Source of the DNA: CAYJAZ01 sp964368455
GTDB taxonomy: Bacteria; Desulfobacterota; Desulfovibrionia; Desulfovibrionales; Desulfovibrionaceae
Length of the DNA: 46,838 nt
Direction of reading: 5' to 3'
Assembly (NCBI GenBank): GCA_964368455.1
Contig: CAYJAZ010000022.1
Coordinates: 1-46,838 of the forward strand
The notes under the pieces are model-generated. The model was not told the origin of the DNA. It did no database searches and was given only the letters and a program-made list of their open reading frames with translations. Positions 33,585 to 42,338 of this stretch are shown here, one piece after another (the first letter of the stretch is position 1; the number at the start of each line of letters is the position of its first letter). The position numbers and the translations under genes are program-made.

Positions 33585-34682
33585 CTAGATTACCTCCAGT
33601 TCTGCAAACAATGCCCCCGATGCTTTTAAATTCTTGAGAATGGAAATCAAATCTCTAGGAGTTGCACCAATGGCATTCAATCCGTCGACAAGTTCTTGTA
33701 GGGACGCGCCTTCAACCATATTTAAGCTTCTCAATTCTTCGTTCACTGCTACATTTGTTTCAGGAGTGACAACGGTTTGCCCTTGTGAAAATGGGCCTGG
33801 TTGAGAAACTTGTTGAGTTTCTTGAACTGTTACCTGCAAATTACCGTGTGCCACAGCAACCTTTGCAACTCGAACATCTCGTCCAATAACTATTGTGCCT
33901 GTTTTTTCGTCAACAACAACCTTAGCAACTGTTTCAGGTGTTATTTCTAAATTCTCTACTGAAGCGAGCAAAGGAACTAAATTCCCTTTAAACTCCTCAG
34001 GAATTTTAATCTTTACTGTACGAATATCTTCAGCATTTGCAAAATTACCACCCATTGTTTCATTCAATCTTTCAACTACTTGCTGAGTTGTTGAAAAATC
34101 TGAAATATTCATGTGTAATTTTAAATCTGCTTGCGAATTGAATTGAAATGGAATTTCTCTTTCAACTGTTGCACCGCTCGGTATTGAAGCAACTGTAGGT
34201 GTATTTTGTGTTATATTTGCCGCTTGTCCGCCAGCAGAATAACCACCAACAATCACAGCACCTTGGGCTATTGCATATACCTTTCCGTCAATGCCTTTCA
34301 AAGCAGTTGTTAATAAAACACCACCGCCCAAAGAGTCTGCATTGCCTATACTTGAAATAGTTACATCAAGAGGTGAGCCAGCTTTTGCTGTAGCAGGAAG
34401 TTTTGCAGTTACCATAACAGAAGCAACGTTCTTCGGTTTCAAAGAACTAGCATCAACTGCAACACCCATCTTCTCCATCATATTAATCAATGAGGAAGCT
34501 GTGAAAGGAGTGTCCTTTGAATCGCCAGTGCCACTTAATCCAACAACAAGGCCATAACCAACTAATTGGTTTGTCCTTACTCCCGAAAAAGTAGCAATAT
34601 CTTTAATACGCACAGCTTCAGCTTCCACTGCATATACTATGCTAAAAATAAGTATCAATAATGTTTTGAGTGTCAATTTCAT
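33585..34682 (-). CDS. flgI: Flagellar P-ring protein FlgI
   Basis: FlgI forms the periplasmic P-ring around the rod. I start at the ATG at 34682, which follows GGAGGA at good spacing and gives a clean signal peptide (MKLTLKTLLILIFSIVYAVEAEA); an in-frame start at 34754 would place 24 unlikely residues before it. The mature 340 or so residues have VRIKDIATFSGVRTNQLVGYGLVVGLSGTGD, DVTISSIGNADSLGGG and the C-terminal LVDGLNAIGATPRDLISILKNLKASGAL. It is first in the flagellar run; flgA, flgG and flgH are not in this window. Confidence 0.96.
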   Translation of the reverse strand: MKLTLKTLLILIFSIVYAVEAEAVRIKDIATFSGVRTNQLVGYGLVVGLSGTGDSKDTPFTASSLINMMEKMGVAVDASSLKPKNVASVMVTAKLPATAKAGSPLDVTISSIGNADSLGGGVLLTTALKGIDGKVYAIAQGAVIVGGYSAGGQAANITQNTPTVASIPSGATVEREIPFQFNSQADLKLHMNISDFSTTQQVVERLNETMGGNFANAEDIRTVKIKIPEEFKGNLVPLLASVENLEITPETVAKVVVDEKTGTIVIGRDVRVAKVAVAHGNLQVTVQETQQVSQPGPFSQGQTVVTPETNVAVNEELRSLNMVEGASLQELVDGLNAIGATPRDLISILKNLKASGALFAELEVI

Positions 34683-34722
34683 GGCGTTTTTCCTCCGAAA
34701 AATCAATAACTGATATCTGTAA

Positions 34723-34739
34723 TACAAGTTTTGTGCCAA
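34723..34739 (-). promoter_or_regulatory. Candidate sigma54 promoter of flgI
   Basis: On the - strand the bases read TTGGCACAAAACTTGTA. The -24 TGGCAC is perfect and the spacing to TTG at -12 is exact, but the -12 GC is GT. It lies about 40 bases upstream of the flgI ATG. Flagellar operons in this group often use sigma54, so the match is believable but not perfect. Confidence 0.4.
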
Positions 34740-34936
34740 ATTGTTTTTCTTCAAAAAATATAGGCTTATAGCAAGTATTTTTTTATTCTTCGTTAAATAT
34801 TTTTGCTAAAGAATAAAGAAAATATAAAATCAATTAATAAAATCTTACAAAGCAAAATTTAAACTTGACATATAAAGATATCTTGATATAGTGATACATA
34901 TAGTGAATAAAAGCTTAAAGAAGTGAGGAAGTGTAT

Positions 34937-35803
34937 ATGCGTATAGTTGATTTAATACAAGAAAAGAAAAGTCCTTTTTGTTCTATAGAATTTTTTCCAC
35001 CAAAAGAAGCCTCTCAACTGGATGCTTTTTTTACAACAGTTGAAAGTCTTAAAGAAATTAATCCACTTTTTGCTTCTGTCACATATGGAGCAGGCGGCTC
35101 CTCACAAGAAGCAACATTAGAAATTGCTTCACGCATGAAAAAAATTGAAATCGAACCGATGCCGCATTTCACATGTGTTGGCGCTTCAAAGGATAAAATT
35201 GAAGATTTTCTTACTTCTTTGAAAAAAGCAAAGATTGACAATATTCTCGCTTTAAGAGGCGATGAGCCAAAAGATAGAAAAATAGATTGGGCAAAAGAAC
35301 CTTTTCAGCACGCAGAAGATTTAATTAAATTCATTAAAAAATTCAACCCAGACTTAGGTTTGGCTGCCGCTGCCTACCCATCTCCACATCCAGAGTCTCC
35401 AACTTTCGCTCTTGATCAGCACTATACAAGAGCAAAAGCTATAGCCGGCGCAGAACTTTTTATCACTCAACTCTTTTTTGATGTACGTGAATATATTGCT
35501 CTTGTTAATTCTTTGCGTGGTTATAATATAAATATCTCTGTTATTCCAGGAATTTTGCCTATCATGTCTTTTTCTTCTCTCAAAAGAACAATAAGTCTTT
35601 GTGGGGCAAATCTTCCTTCTCAACTTTATTTTGAACTTGAAAAAATCCATGCTGAGGGCGGCGATAAAGCTGTAAAAGAATACGGCACTCAATACGCAAT
35701 AAAGCAAATCAAAGAATTACTTGCTTTAGGCTGTCCTGGCGTGCATCTTTACACACTCAATAAGGCTGATCTTTGTTTAAAAATTGCTAAAGAATGCTTC
35801 TAG
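34937..35803 (+). CDS. metF: Methylenetetrahydrofolate reductase
   Basis: MetF reduces 5,10-methylene-THF to 5-methyl-THF for methionine synthesis and C1 metabolism, using FAD. The 288-residue protein shows SIEFFPPKEA near the start, SVTYGAGGSS, HFTCVGASKDKIEDFL, ILALRGDEPKD and a C-terminal GVHLYTLNKADLC. I start at ATG 34937 because GAGGA lies 7 bases upstream; a GTG 6 bases earlier is too close to that site. It is flanked on both sides by - strand operons. Confidence 0.96.
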   Translation: MRIVDLIQEKKSPFCSIEFFPPKEASQLDAFFTTVESLKEINPLFASVTYGAGGSSQEATLEIASRMKKIEIEPMPHFTCVGASKDKIEDFLTSLKKAKIDNILALRGDEPKDRKIDWAKEPFQHAEDLIKFIKKFNPDLGLAAAAYPSPHPESPTFALDQHYTRAKAIAGAELFITQLFFDVREYIALVNSLRGYNINISVIPGILPIMSFSSLKRTISLCGANLPSQLYFELEKIHAEGGDKAVKEYGTQYAIKQIKELLALGCPGVHLYTLNKADLCLKIAKECF

Positions 35804-35834
35804 AACTGTTATAAAAAATTGAAAATATTTTAAA

Positions 35835-35866
35835 TAAAAAATCCCGAATAATTCGGGATTTTTTTA
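35835..35866. terminator. Bidirectional terminator between metF and serS
   Basis: ATCCCGAAT and ATTCGGGAT (35841-35859) form a perfect stem with a 1-base centre. An A-run lies on the left and a T-run on the right, so it can end transcription of metF (+) and of serS (-). Confidence 0.9.
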
Positions 35867-35877
35867 TTTCATTTTAT

Positions 35878-37143
35878 TTATTTAATGACTTCGCAATTCA
35901 TATACTTCTGCAATACTTTAGGAACTCTGATACAGTCTTCTTCTTGGTAGTTTTCTAGAATTGCGACAAGGCTTCTGCCAGTTGGTAAGCCAGAGCCATT
36001 TAATGTATGCACATATTCTGCTTTTTTAGCATTTTTTGCTTTAAATTTAATATTTGCTCTACGTGCTTGGAAGTCTGTACAATTTGAGCAAGAAGAAATT
36101 TCTCTGTACGCTTTTTGCCCAGGAAGCCAAACTTCAACATCATAAGTTTTTGCCGCAGAAAAACCCATGTCGCCTGTGCAAAGAGTTATTGTTCTAAAAG
36201 GCAATTCTAATCTTTCAAGCAATGTTTCAGCGTGTTTACGCATAACTTCTAATTGTTCGTAAGATTTATCTGGATGTGCAAAATGCACCATTTCAACCTT
36301 TGTAAATTGGTGTTGACGGATAAGGCCTCTTGTATCCTTACCAGCTGATCCAGCTTCTGAACGGAAGCAAGGTGTTGCAGCTGTAAGCTTTAATGGCAAC
36401 ATGCTTTCATCAAGCACTTCATTTGCATAGATATTTGTCAAAGGCACTTCTGCAGTTGGAATAAGGAAATAATCCCAATCCTTCATTTTAAATAAATCTT
36501 CTTCAAATTTCGGCAATTGGCCTGTGCCCTGCATTGTTGCTCTATTCACCATAAGAGGAGGTAATATTTCTGTATGCCCAAATTCTTCTGTTTGTACATC
36601 AAGATAGAAATTCACTAAAGCTCTTTCTAACTTTGCAGCCCAGCCACGTGAAAGGCAGAATCTAGAACCTGCTAATTTTGCACCGCATTCAAAGTCTAAG
36701 CCATTAAATTTTGTACCTAAATCCCAATGTTCTTTTGCTTCAAAAGAGAAAGTTGGAATATCTCCCCATTTTAAAACTTCAACATTGTCATTCTCATCCT
36801 TACCAACAGGCACAGACGCATCAGGAATGTTAGGAACTGTCAAAAGCCAATCTTCAACTTGAGCTTTCACTTCTTCTGTTTCTATATCTAAGACTTTAAT
36901 TCTTTCTGAAACTTTTGACATTTCTTCAAAAATTTCAGAACAATCTTCATTGTTTTTCTTTTTCTTTGCAACTTCTGCAGAAACTGTATTTCTTTGTGCC
37001 TTAAGTGCTTCAACTTCAACTAAAAGAGCTCTTCTTTTCTTATCAAATTCCATAAATCCGTCTAAAGAAATATTTGAATTTCTTTTTTCTAAAGCTTCTT
37101 TAACTATTTCAGGCTCTTTTTGTACTAATTTTAAATCTAACAT
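35878..37143 (-). CDS. serS: Serine--tRNA ligase
   Basis: SerRS charges tRNA-Ser. The 421-residue length is standard. Residues about 1-105 form the long antiparallel coiled-coil arm (KKRRALLVEVEALKAQRNTVSAEV and so on). Class II motif 2 is FRSEAGSAGKDTRGLIRQHQF and motif 3 is TGRSLVAILENYQ, with the serine pocket in between. It is last in a four-gene - strand run and ends at the shared terminator. Confidence 0.97.
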   Translation of the reverse strand: MLDLKLVQKEPEIVKEALEKRNSNISLDGFMEFDKKRRALLVEVEALKAQRNTVSAEVAKKKKNNEDCSEIFEEMSKVSERIKVLDIETEEVKAQVEDWLLTVPNIPDASVPVGKDENDNVEVLKWGDIPTFSFEAKEHWDLGTKFNGLDFECGAKLAGSRFCLSRGWAAKLERALVNFYLDVQTEEFGHTEILPPLMVNRATMQGTGQLPKFEEDLFKMKDWDYFLIPTAEVPLTNIYANEVLDESMLPLKLTAATPCFRSEAGSAGKDTRGLIRQHQFTKVEMVHFAHPDKSYEQLEVMRKHAETLLERLELPFRTITLCTGDMGFSAAKTYDVEVWLPGQKAYREISSCSNCTDFQARRANIKFKAKNAKKAEYVHTLNGSGLPTGRSLVAILENYQEEDCIRVPKVLQKYMNCEVIK

Positions 37144-37171
37144 TTTATTTCCTGTTTGTTTTAATTATTTA

Positions 37172-37630
37172 TTATTGACTTAATTCTTCTTTCACAGAAT
37201 ATTTCATAAATTTTTCGCGCACTTGCCATTCTCTAAAGCCAACTGTCACTTCTTCTTCTGGAGAAACTAAAGTAGGAAAAGAACCTCTTTCATTATAAGA
37301 AATAACTTTTGCCATAAGATTTTTTCTGGCTTTTCCTTCAAAATTATCAAGAAGAACTTTTGCATATGGAATTTCATTTTCTACAAGAAATTTTTCTAAC
37401 CTACCGCAATGCACACATTTAATTAATGTATAAAAAGTAAGATCTTCATAATTTCTTGGATTCATACCTCTTTCGTATTCTTCTTTAAATTCATCTGCGA
37501 TAACTAAATCTTCTGAATCTAAACTTTTATCGTTAGTAACAGTTACTTTAGTCTTTTTTCCAAAAAAAAGGTAAGCCACGCTAAGAATAGCAATCAAAGC
37601 AATAATAGAAAGTGCGATAGGTGATGACAT
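37172..37630 (-). CDS. Membrane-anchored glutaredoxin/thioredoxin-like protein
   Basis: An N-terminal hydrophobic helix (about residues 6-23, IALIAILSVAYLFF) is followed by KK and a cytosol-facing or periplasmic domain. That domain has Cys72-V-H-Cys75, ENEIPYAKVLLDN and a SFPTLV cis-proline stretch, the marks of a glutaredoxin-like fold. The 152-residue size fits a single small domain plus anchor. It is 28 bases upstream of serS and 24 bases after the PHP-like gene, so it is cotranscribed. Its redox partner is unknown. Confidence 0.75.
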   Translation of the reverse strand: MSSPIALSIIALIAILSVAYLFFGKKTKVTVTNDKSLDSEDLVIADEFKEEYERGMNPRNYEDLTFYTLIKCVHCGRLEKFLVENEIPYAKVLLDNFEGKARKNLMAKVISYNERGSFPTLVSPEEEVTVGFREWQVREKFMKYSVKEELSQ

Positions 37631-37654
37631 AATAAAATCCTTTGCAGCTAAAGT

Positions 37655-38302
37655 TTATCTATTTTTAATCAACTTGTGTATAAAGTTACAAGTATCTTGA
37701 TTTAATTTTTTAATCAAGTCATAGTCTTTGCTTTGAGGGCATATTTTTACGCTTTGCTCCTTTTTTAAGCTATAGAAAAAATCTTCTTTTTTTTCAATAC
37801 TATTTGCGTAAAGTAGCTTTATTGCTGATTTTTTTGCATAATCAGCAAGCAAAGCATTGCCACTTGCATAAGTAGGATTGAGATTAAATTCAAAAAAAAT
37901 ATTTTTTTCTTGTGCAAAATCAATAAGCTTTGAATCTACAAAACCAGGGTTAAGCAAGATATCAACATCTGCATTAACAGCAGCAAAATTTGTGCCCTGT
38001 GGAACAGAGTCGTAGATATCTTCTCCGTGTACACATATATAATCAAAAGATTTTTCACGCATTTTGTCTGCATAATCGCCAATTAAGGCTGGTGGCAGAT
38101 AGGCTAATTTAAAACCAAGAAATGCATCAATATCATAAAATAAAGCAAGTGAATTTAAAATTTCTTTTTTTTCCTTCACTTGAGCTTGAGAAAGAGTTAA
38201 GTCAGAACACAAAAATCCCGCTTTTTTCACTTGTGCAAGCGAAGCATAGTAAAGTGCTTCTTCAAGTGAAAAGTATTTTAAATCAATATGAAGTTCTGTC
38301 AC
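37655..38302 (-). CDS. PHP-domain-like protein with lost metal ligands
   Basis: The 215-residue protein follows the layout of short PHP-domain phosphoesterases: a start region, LPPALI, VHGE (91-94), GTNFAAV, a VDIL-NPG segment (113-120) and a late hydrophobic strand. The metal-binding residues expected in that family are changed. The N-terminal HxH is HxDxK (HIDLK), the H in HPG is Asn118, the late NDAH is ANSI, and the Glu/His of the GVE...H stretch are Lys and Ala. It is probably not an active phosphatase. It starts with GTG after AAGGAAAG, 10 bases after the metallophosphoesterase stop. Confidence 0.65.
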   Translation of the reverse strand: MTELHIDLKYFSLEEALYYASLAQVKKAGFLCSDLTLSQAQVKEKKEILNSLALFYDIDAFLGFKLAYLPPALIGDYADKMREKSFDYICVHGEDIYDSVPQGTNFAAVNADVDILLNPGFVDSKLIDFAQEKNIFFEFNLNPTYASGNALLADYAKKSAIKLLYANSIEKKEDFFYSLKKEQSVKICPQSKDYDLIKKLNQDTCNFIHKLIKNR

Positions 38303-38312
38303 TTTTCTTTCC

Positions 38313-39455
38313 TTATTCTAATGTAAAGAGCGTTATTTCAGAAGGTGCACCCAATCTTACAGGGAAATAACCCCATAATCCAGTACCATTTGAGACATAT
38401 AATTGCATTTGATCAACATTATAAAAACCTGATAAATAACCATCATTAGCATTTGCGACAAGAGGGAATAAAAAGAATGCATGCCCACCATGCGTATGCC
38501 CAGCTAATTGCACATCATAACCAAATTTTGCATTTTCTTTTGCATATTTAGGTTGATGAGCTAAAAGAATTTTAACGGCATCTTCTGGTAAGTTTTCACT
38601 TGCTTTTACATTATCCAAAGACAATGATTTTGGATAGTTACCATGTGTTCTATCAGCTAAACCAACAAAGGCAAGTTTAGCATTATTCTTTTCATAAATC
38701 ACACTTTCATTCACTAAGAAATTCATACCCATATTTCTGAAATAAGAAATCCATTCTGCTAAATCTGCGTAATATTCATGGTTTCCAGCTATAAGATACA
38801 CATCTTCTTTTGCTTTTAAATTTTTTAAAGAAACAACTTCTTCTGCCAATTTATGAACAGGTGCGTCGACAATATCGCCTGTGACAACTATAAAATCAGC
38901 ATTTAATGCATTTGTTTTTTCAACAACTTTTTCAAGCCATCTTCTATCAAAGGCAGAGCCAATATGTAGGTCTGTGAGTTGCACTATTGTTATTCCTTTT
39001 AACTCTTCTGGCAAATGAGGAATAGTGAGTGAAACTCTTTTTACATCTGGCACTTTTAAGGCTTGATAACCAGCATAAACAACGACAGACAAAGTGAATA
39101 AAAAAAGAGGAAAAATAGCTTTCTTTGAACAAATCGCCGAAAGATAAGGATAGAGTTTCAATCTAAATATTTTATTTAAAATATAAAATAAAGAAATTAG
39201 AAGATCTCGCACAAAGAGCACAAGAGCAAAAAGTATGTAGAGAGAGAGAGCAAAACTTACTAAACGTACATTGAAAAGCGAAAAATCCGCCCCTCTAAAG
39301 ACTACGCGTAGAAATATAATTCCTTGAGACAAAAGTAAGAGTAAGAAAAACAAAAGGATTTTCTTTTTTTTAGAGAGAGAAAAAGGAAGCACAACTCTCA
39401 CAAACACATAAGAAGATATAATCAGCATTAAAATAGCTGAATAAATAATAAACAT
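38313..39455 (-). CDS. Membrane-anchored metallophosphoesterase
   Basis: The first about 150 residues contain four hydrophobic helices. From about residue 150 a calcineurin-like phosphoesterase domain follows, with the full metal-site set: QLTDLHIG, VTGDIVD, AGNHEYY, LLAHQP and LAGHTHGG. It resembles YkuE/YaeI-type proteins, some of which act on lipid phosphates such as UDP-diacylglucosamine, but the substrate here is not known. It is the first gene of the run leading to serS. A 10-base inverted repeat sits in its upstream gap. Confidence 0.88.
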   Translation of the reverse strand: MFIIYSAILMLIISSYVFVRVVLPFSLSKKKKILLFFLLLLLSQGIIFLRVVFRGADFSLFNVRLVSFALSLYILFALVLFVRDLLISLFYILNKIFRLKLYPYLSAICSKKAIFPLFLFTLSVVVYAGYQALKVPDVKRVSLTIPHLPEELKGITIVQLTDLHIGSAFDRRWLEKVVEKTNALNADFIVVTGDIVDAPVHKLAEEVVSLKNLKAKEDVYLIAGNHEYYADLAEWISYFRNMGMNFLVNESVIYEKNNAKLAFVGLADRTHGNYPKSLSLDNVKASENLPEDAVKILLAHQPKYAKENAKFGYDVQLAGHTHGGHAFFLFPLVANANDGYLSGFYNVDQMQLYVSNGTGLWGYFPVRLGAPSEITLFTLE

Positions 39456-39484
39456 ATAGAGTATTCCTCAATAATACAATTAGA

Positions 39485-39520
39485 GCATATTCAAAAATAA
39501 ATAACTATTATTGAATATGC
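39485..39520. repeat. Intergenic hairpin upstream of the metallophosphoesterase gene
   Basis: GCATATTCAA (39485-39494) and TTGAATATGC (39511-39520) are perfect complements with a 16-base loop. There is no T-run after it on the - strand. It could be a weak terminator, an RNA stability element or an operator. Confidence 0.4.
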
Positions 39521-39575
39521 CCTCATATATAAAAAATATCTTATTTAAAGTCAATGTAAAATAAATTTTGTTATT

Positions 39576-40124
39576 TTAACTATGCTTTAATTTTTTTACA
39601 GATTTTCTTTTATTCGTTGACATGCCGTATTGCATTAAAGTATTTCTTTTTTTGAAAATTTTATTATTCTCTAATAACTTATCGTAATTTTTAGTTTTTT
39701 CTTTTGTATTTTCACTAAGATTAGGATGATGATTTTCATGAAAAGCTTTTAATCGTCTTTGCACACGTAGTATACGATGAATAACTTCACTCAATCCAAT
39801 ATACAAAACAGAACAAAGAACGCCTACAAATAAAGAAAGAATTGCATATCTAATCATACGCATATTCTCTACTTCATCTGGAGAATTTGTGTTCCATAAA
39901 AAGAACAAGAATAAAAAAGTTCCACCAAGCCACATAATATGGCCGCATGACTTAAGAACAGACTCTAAAGGCATTCTTGAATATGGATTAACTTCAGAAT
40001 AATCTGTTATTTTTTCAGAACCACATTCAGGACAAGTATCTAAAAAGTTTGAAAAAACATATTTACATTCAACACATTGTAATTTACTTGTTGTTTTTTT
40101 CTTTCTTTTGTAATTTTTTATCAT
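39576..40124 (-). CDS. Zinc-ribbon membrane protein of unknown function
   Basis: The 182-residue protein starts with a basic stretch. A two-CxxC zinc ribbon (CVEC and CPEC, about residues 17-34) follows, then two membrane helices (about 65-81 and 91-113), then a strongly basic C-terminal tail. I do not recognise a family. It begins 11 bases after the stop of the TRAP permease, so it is probably part of that transporter operon. A role in its assembly or control is a guess. Confidence 0.65.
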   Translation of the reverse strand: MIKNYKRKKKTTSKLQCVECKYVFSNFLDTCPECGSEKITDYSEVNPYSRMPLESVLKSCGHIMWLGGTFLFLFFLWNTNSPDEVENMRMIRYAILSLFVGVLCSVLYIGLSEVIHRILRVQRRLKAFHENHHPNLSENTKEKTKNYDKLLENNKIFKKRNTLMQYGMSTNKRKSVKKLKHS

Positions 40125-40135
40125 AATTATGCTCT

Positions 40136-42202
40136 TTATTTAAAGGCTAAATGGCTGTGAGTTGCTATTTCAGGTCTTCTTTTTTGTACAAAATAAAGGA
40201 GTGTAAGAAGAGCAATACCAAGTAAATTACCAGCATATCTGTATTCATAATCTAGGAAGAATCCTGTGAGAAGGAATGGATACAAGCAAAGCAAGGTCGC
40301 CAAGGCAAGTACCAAACTCTCAATAAAGGTATTAGAACGAACAAACCAACCCTGCGTGAGCGAACCAAAGGCCATTGAACCAAGACATGTCATTCCAAAA
40401 ATGAAGAAAGCTTCTGGTATACTTGAAATATTCCAAAGAATAATATCGTGGTTAAAAAAGAACATAAGTGGCAAGATCGCAGTTCTTATGTCGTACATAA
40501 AACCTTGTATACCTGTCTTTATAGGATCACATTCAGCAATAGCAGCGGCCGCATAAGCAGCAAGTCCAACCGGAGGAGTATCGTCAGCTAATATGCCAAA
40601 GTAGAAACAATAAAGATGAGCGGCAATAAGTGGAACAGCTAAAGTTAAACCATGAATTTCAATATTTGAGGCAAATTGAACTAATATTGGAGCCGTCAAA
40701 GATGCCATAATGATATAGTTAGCTGTTGTTGGTAAGCCCATACCAAGCAAGAGAGAAGCAATTGCTGTGATTCCAAGCAAGAGCATAATACTTCCGCCTG
40801 ATAAAACTTCAACAAAATAAGTAATTTGCTGGCCTAAACCTAAAGAAACACAGCCCACAATAATACCGGCAGAAGCTGTTGCCATGGCAACACCAGCCAT
40901 ATTTGTTCCACCGCCAGCTAAGGCATTTACTAATAATTTAAGGCCTGATTTAAAAGCTGGCCAAAGAGGTGTTTTTTGAACTCTGGCTATAGCTACAGGC
41001 TGTAAGATAATAATAACGCCAAGCAATACAATAGCCCTAAAGACTGAGAGTTCTGCTGAATGTTGCAGAATAATTAATTCGTACAATAAAACAGCAATAG
41101 GAACTAAATAATGTATGCCAGAACGCAAAACTTTCCAGAATTGCGGTAATTCACTCTTAGAAAGGCCTTTCAAGCCAAGTTTGCATGCTTCAATATGCGT
41201 GATCCACAAAAGAGCAATATAAGCAGCAAATGCTGGAACAGCAGCCGCTTTTGCAACATCAATATATGGAATGTTCACATATTCTGCAATAATAAATGCC
41301 GCCGCACCCATAACTGGCGGAGCTAATTGCCCATTTGTTGAAGCTGCAACTTCGACAGCAGCCGCTTTTTCAGGCGGATAACCTACTTTTTTCATAAGAG
41401 GAATAGTAAAAGTTCCAGTCGTTACCACGTTTGCAATACTTGATCCAGAAACAACACCTGTAAAAGCAGAACCTAGAACAGCCGCCTTTGCCGCACCCCC
41501 TCTATAAGAGCCTAAACCAGAAATAGCAAGTTGAATAAAGAAGTTACCACCACCAGCACGATCAAGCATAGTTCCAAAAAGTACGAATAAAAAGACAACA
41601 GTAGCCGAAACATTCAGCGGCACACCATAAATACCCTCTGTATCCATAGTCATTTGAGCAATAAATCTATTGAGAGAAGCACCTTTAAATGCTATAAAAT
41701 CAGGTAAGTAAGGGCCTGTGAAAACATAAAGTATAAAAACACATGCAATACAAGGCAATGCTGGGCCAATAACTCTACGAGTTGCTTCAAGCAATAAAAC
41801 AATAAGTAATAATCCAAAAACAACGTCACGCAAAATAGGAACACCAGATCGAGTTGCTAATCCTGCATAATCCAAAAAGATATAAAGAGCAGAAAAAGCA
41901 GCAATAATTCCAAGTATATAATCAAGAACAGTTACCCTATTCATTGCAAGCAGTATACGCAAATCCCAAGAAGATGAACGTGTGCTTTTAAGCATGGGAA
42001 TATTAAAATAAACAAGAGAAATAGCAAAGGCTAGATGTATAGATTTGATATAAACACTGTCTAAAAGCCAAAAACTTGCTGTAGCAAGCTGGAATATAGA
42101 CCAAGAAAAAGCAATCACTGCTGTAATAATTCCTGTTATGCCTATAGAATCTCCACGCAAACCATGTTCTGCTGAAACCAATTTCTCTTTATAATCTTGC
42201 AT
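40136..42202 (-). CDS. TRAP transporter fused permease (DctQ-DctM), TAXI type
   Basis: The 688-residue protein has the small four-helix DctQ-like part (about residues 15-190) fused to the large DctM-like part (about 190-650). This fusion is typical of TAXI TRAP systems. DctM signatures include VVSGSSIANVVTTGTFTIPLMKKVGYPPEKAAAVEVAASTNGQ in part, PPVMGAAAFI and LGMGLPTTANYII. It is an ion-gradient-driven importer for an organic acid or amino acid; the substrate is unknown. It lies 136 bases after its binding-protein gene, with a hairpin in between. Confidence 0.94.
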   Translation of the reverse strand: MQDYKEKLVSAEHGLRGDSIGITGIITAVIAFSWSIFQLATASFWLLDSVYIKSIHLAFAISLVYFNIPMLKSTRSSSWDLRILLAMNRVTVLDYILGIIAAFSALYIFLDYAGLATRSGVPILRDVVFGLLLIVLLLEATRRVIGPALPCIACVFILYVFTGPYLPDFIAFKGASLNRFIAQMTMDTEGIYGVPLNVSATVVFLFVLFGTMLDRAGGGNFFIQLAISGLGSYRGGAAKAAVLGSAFTGVVSGSSIANVVTTGTFTIPLMKKVGYPPEKAAAVEVAASTNGQLAPPVMGAAAFIIAEYVNIPYIDVAKAAAVPAFAAYIALLWITHIEACKLGLKGLSKSELPQFWKVLRSGIHYLVPIAVLLYELIILQHSAELSVFRAIVLLGVIIILQPVAIARVQKTPLWPAFKSGLKLLVNALAGGGTNMAGVAMATASAGIIVGCVSLGLGQQITYFVEVLSGGSIMLLLGITAIASLLLGMGLPTTANYIIMASLTAPILVQFASNIEIHGLTLAVPLIAAHLYCFYFGILADDTPPVGLAAYAAAAIAECDPIKTGIQGFMYDIRTAILPLMFFFNHDIILWNISSIPEAFFIFGMTCLGSMAFGSLTQGWFVRSNTFIESLVLALATLLCLYPFLLTGFFLDYEYRYAGNLLGIALLTLLYFVQKRRPEIATHSHLAFK

Positions 42203-42268
42203 ATATCTCCACGCCTATTTTCTATTTTTTTCTATTTATAAATTCTACATAATAATAGTTATTTAATT

Positions 42269-42313
42269 GATGAAACAAAGTCTGCGATACCAAAAGGCAA
42301 ACTTTGCTTCATC
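42269..42313 (-). promoter_or_regulatory. Intercistronic stem-loop in the TRAP operon
   Basis: GATGAAACAAAGT (42269-42281) pairs with ACTTTGCTTCATC (42301-42313) with one mismatch in 13. It sits between the binding-protein gene and the permease gene and has no T-run. Such hairpins often protect the upstream mRNA so that more binding protein than permease is made. Confidence 0.5.
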
Positions 42314-42338
42314 TGAAAATAAATATACTAATTCAAGG

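Noticed and set aside
34683..34754. Longer N-terminus for FlgI
   Set aside because: It would place 24 residues before the signal peptide. The ATG at 34682 has a strong GGAGG site, and the extension overlaps the candidate sigma54 promoter.
34755..34936. SAM-type riboswitch upstream of metF
   Set aside because: The gap is AT-rich and lacks any conserved SAM-aptamer pattern or terminator stem.
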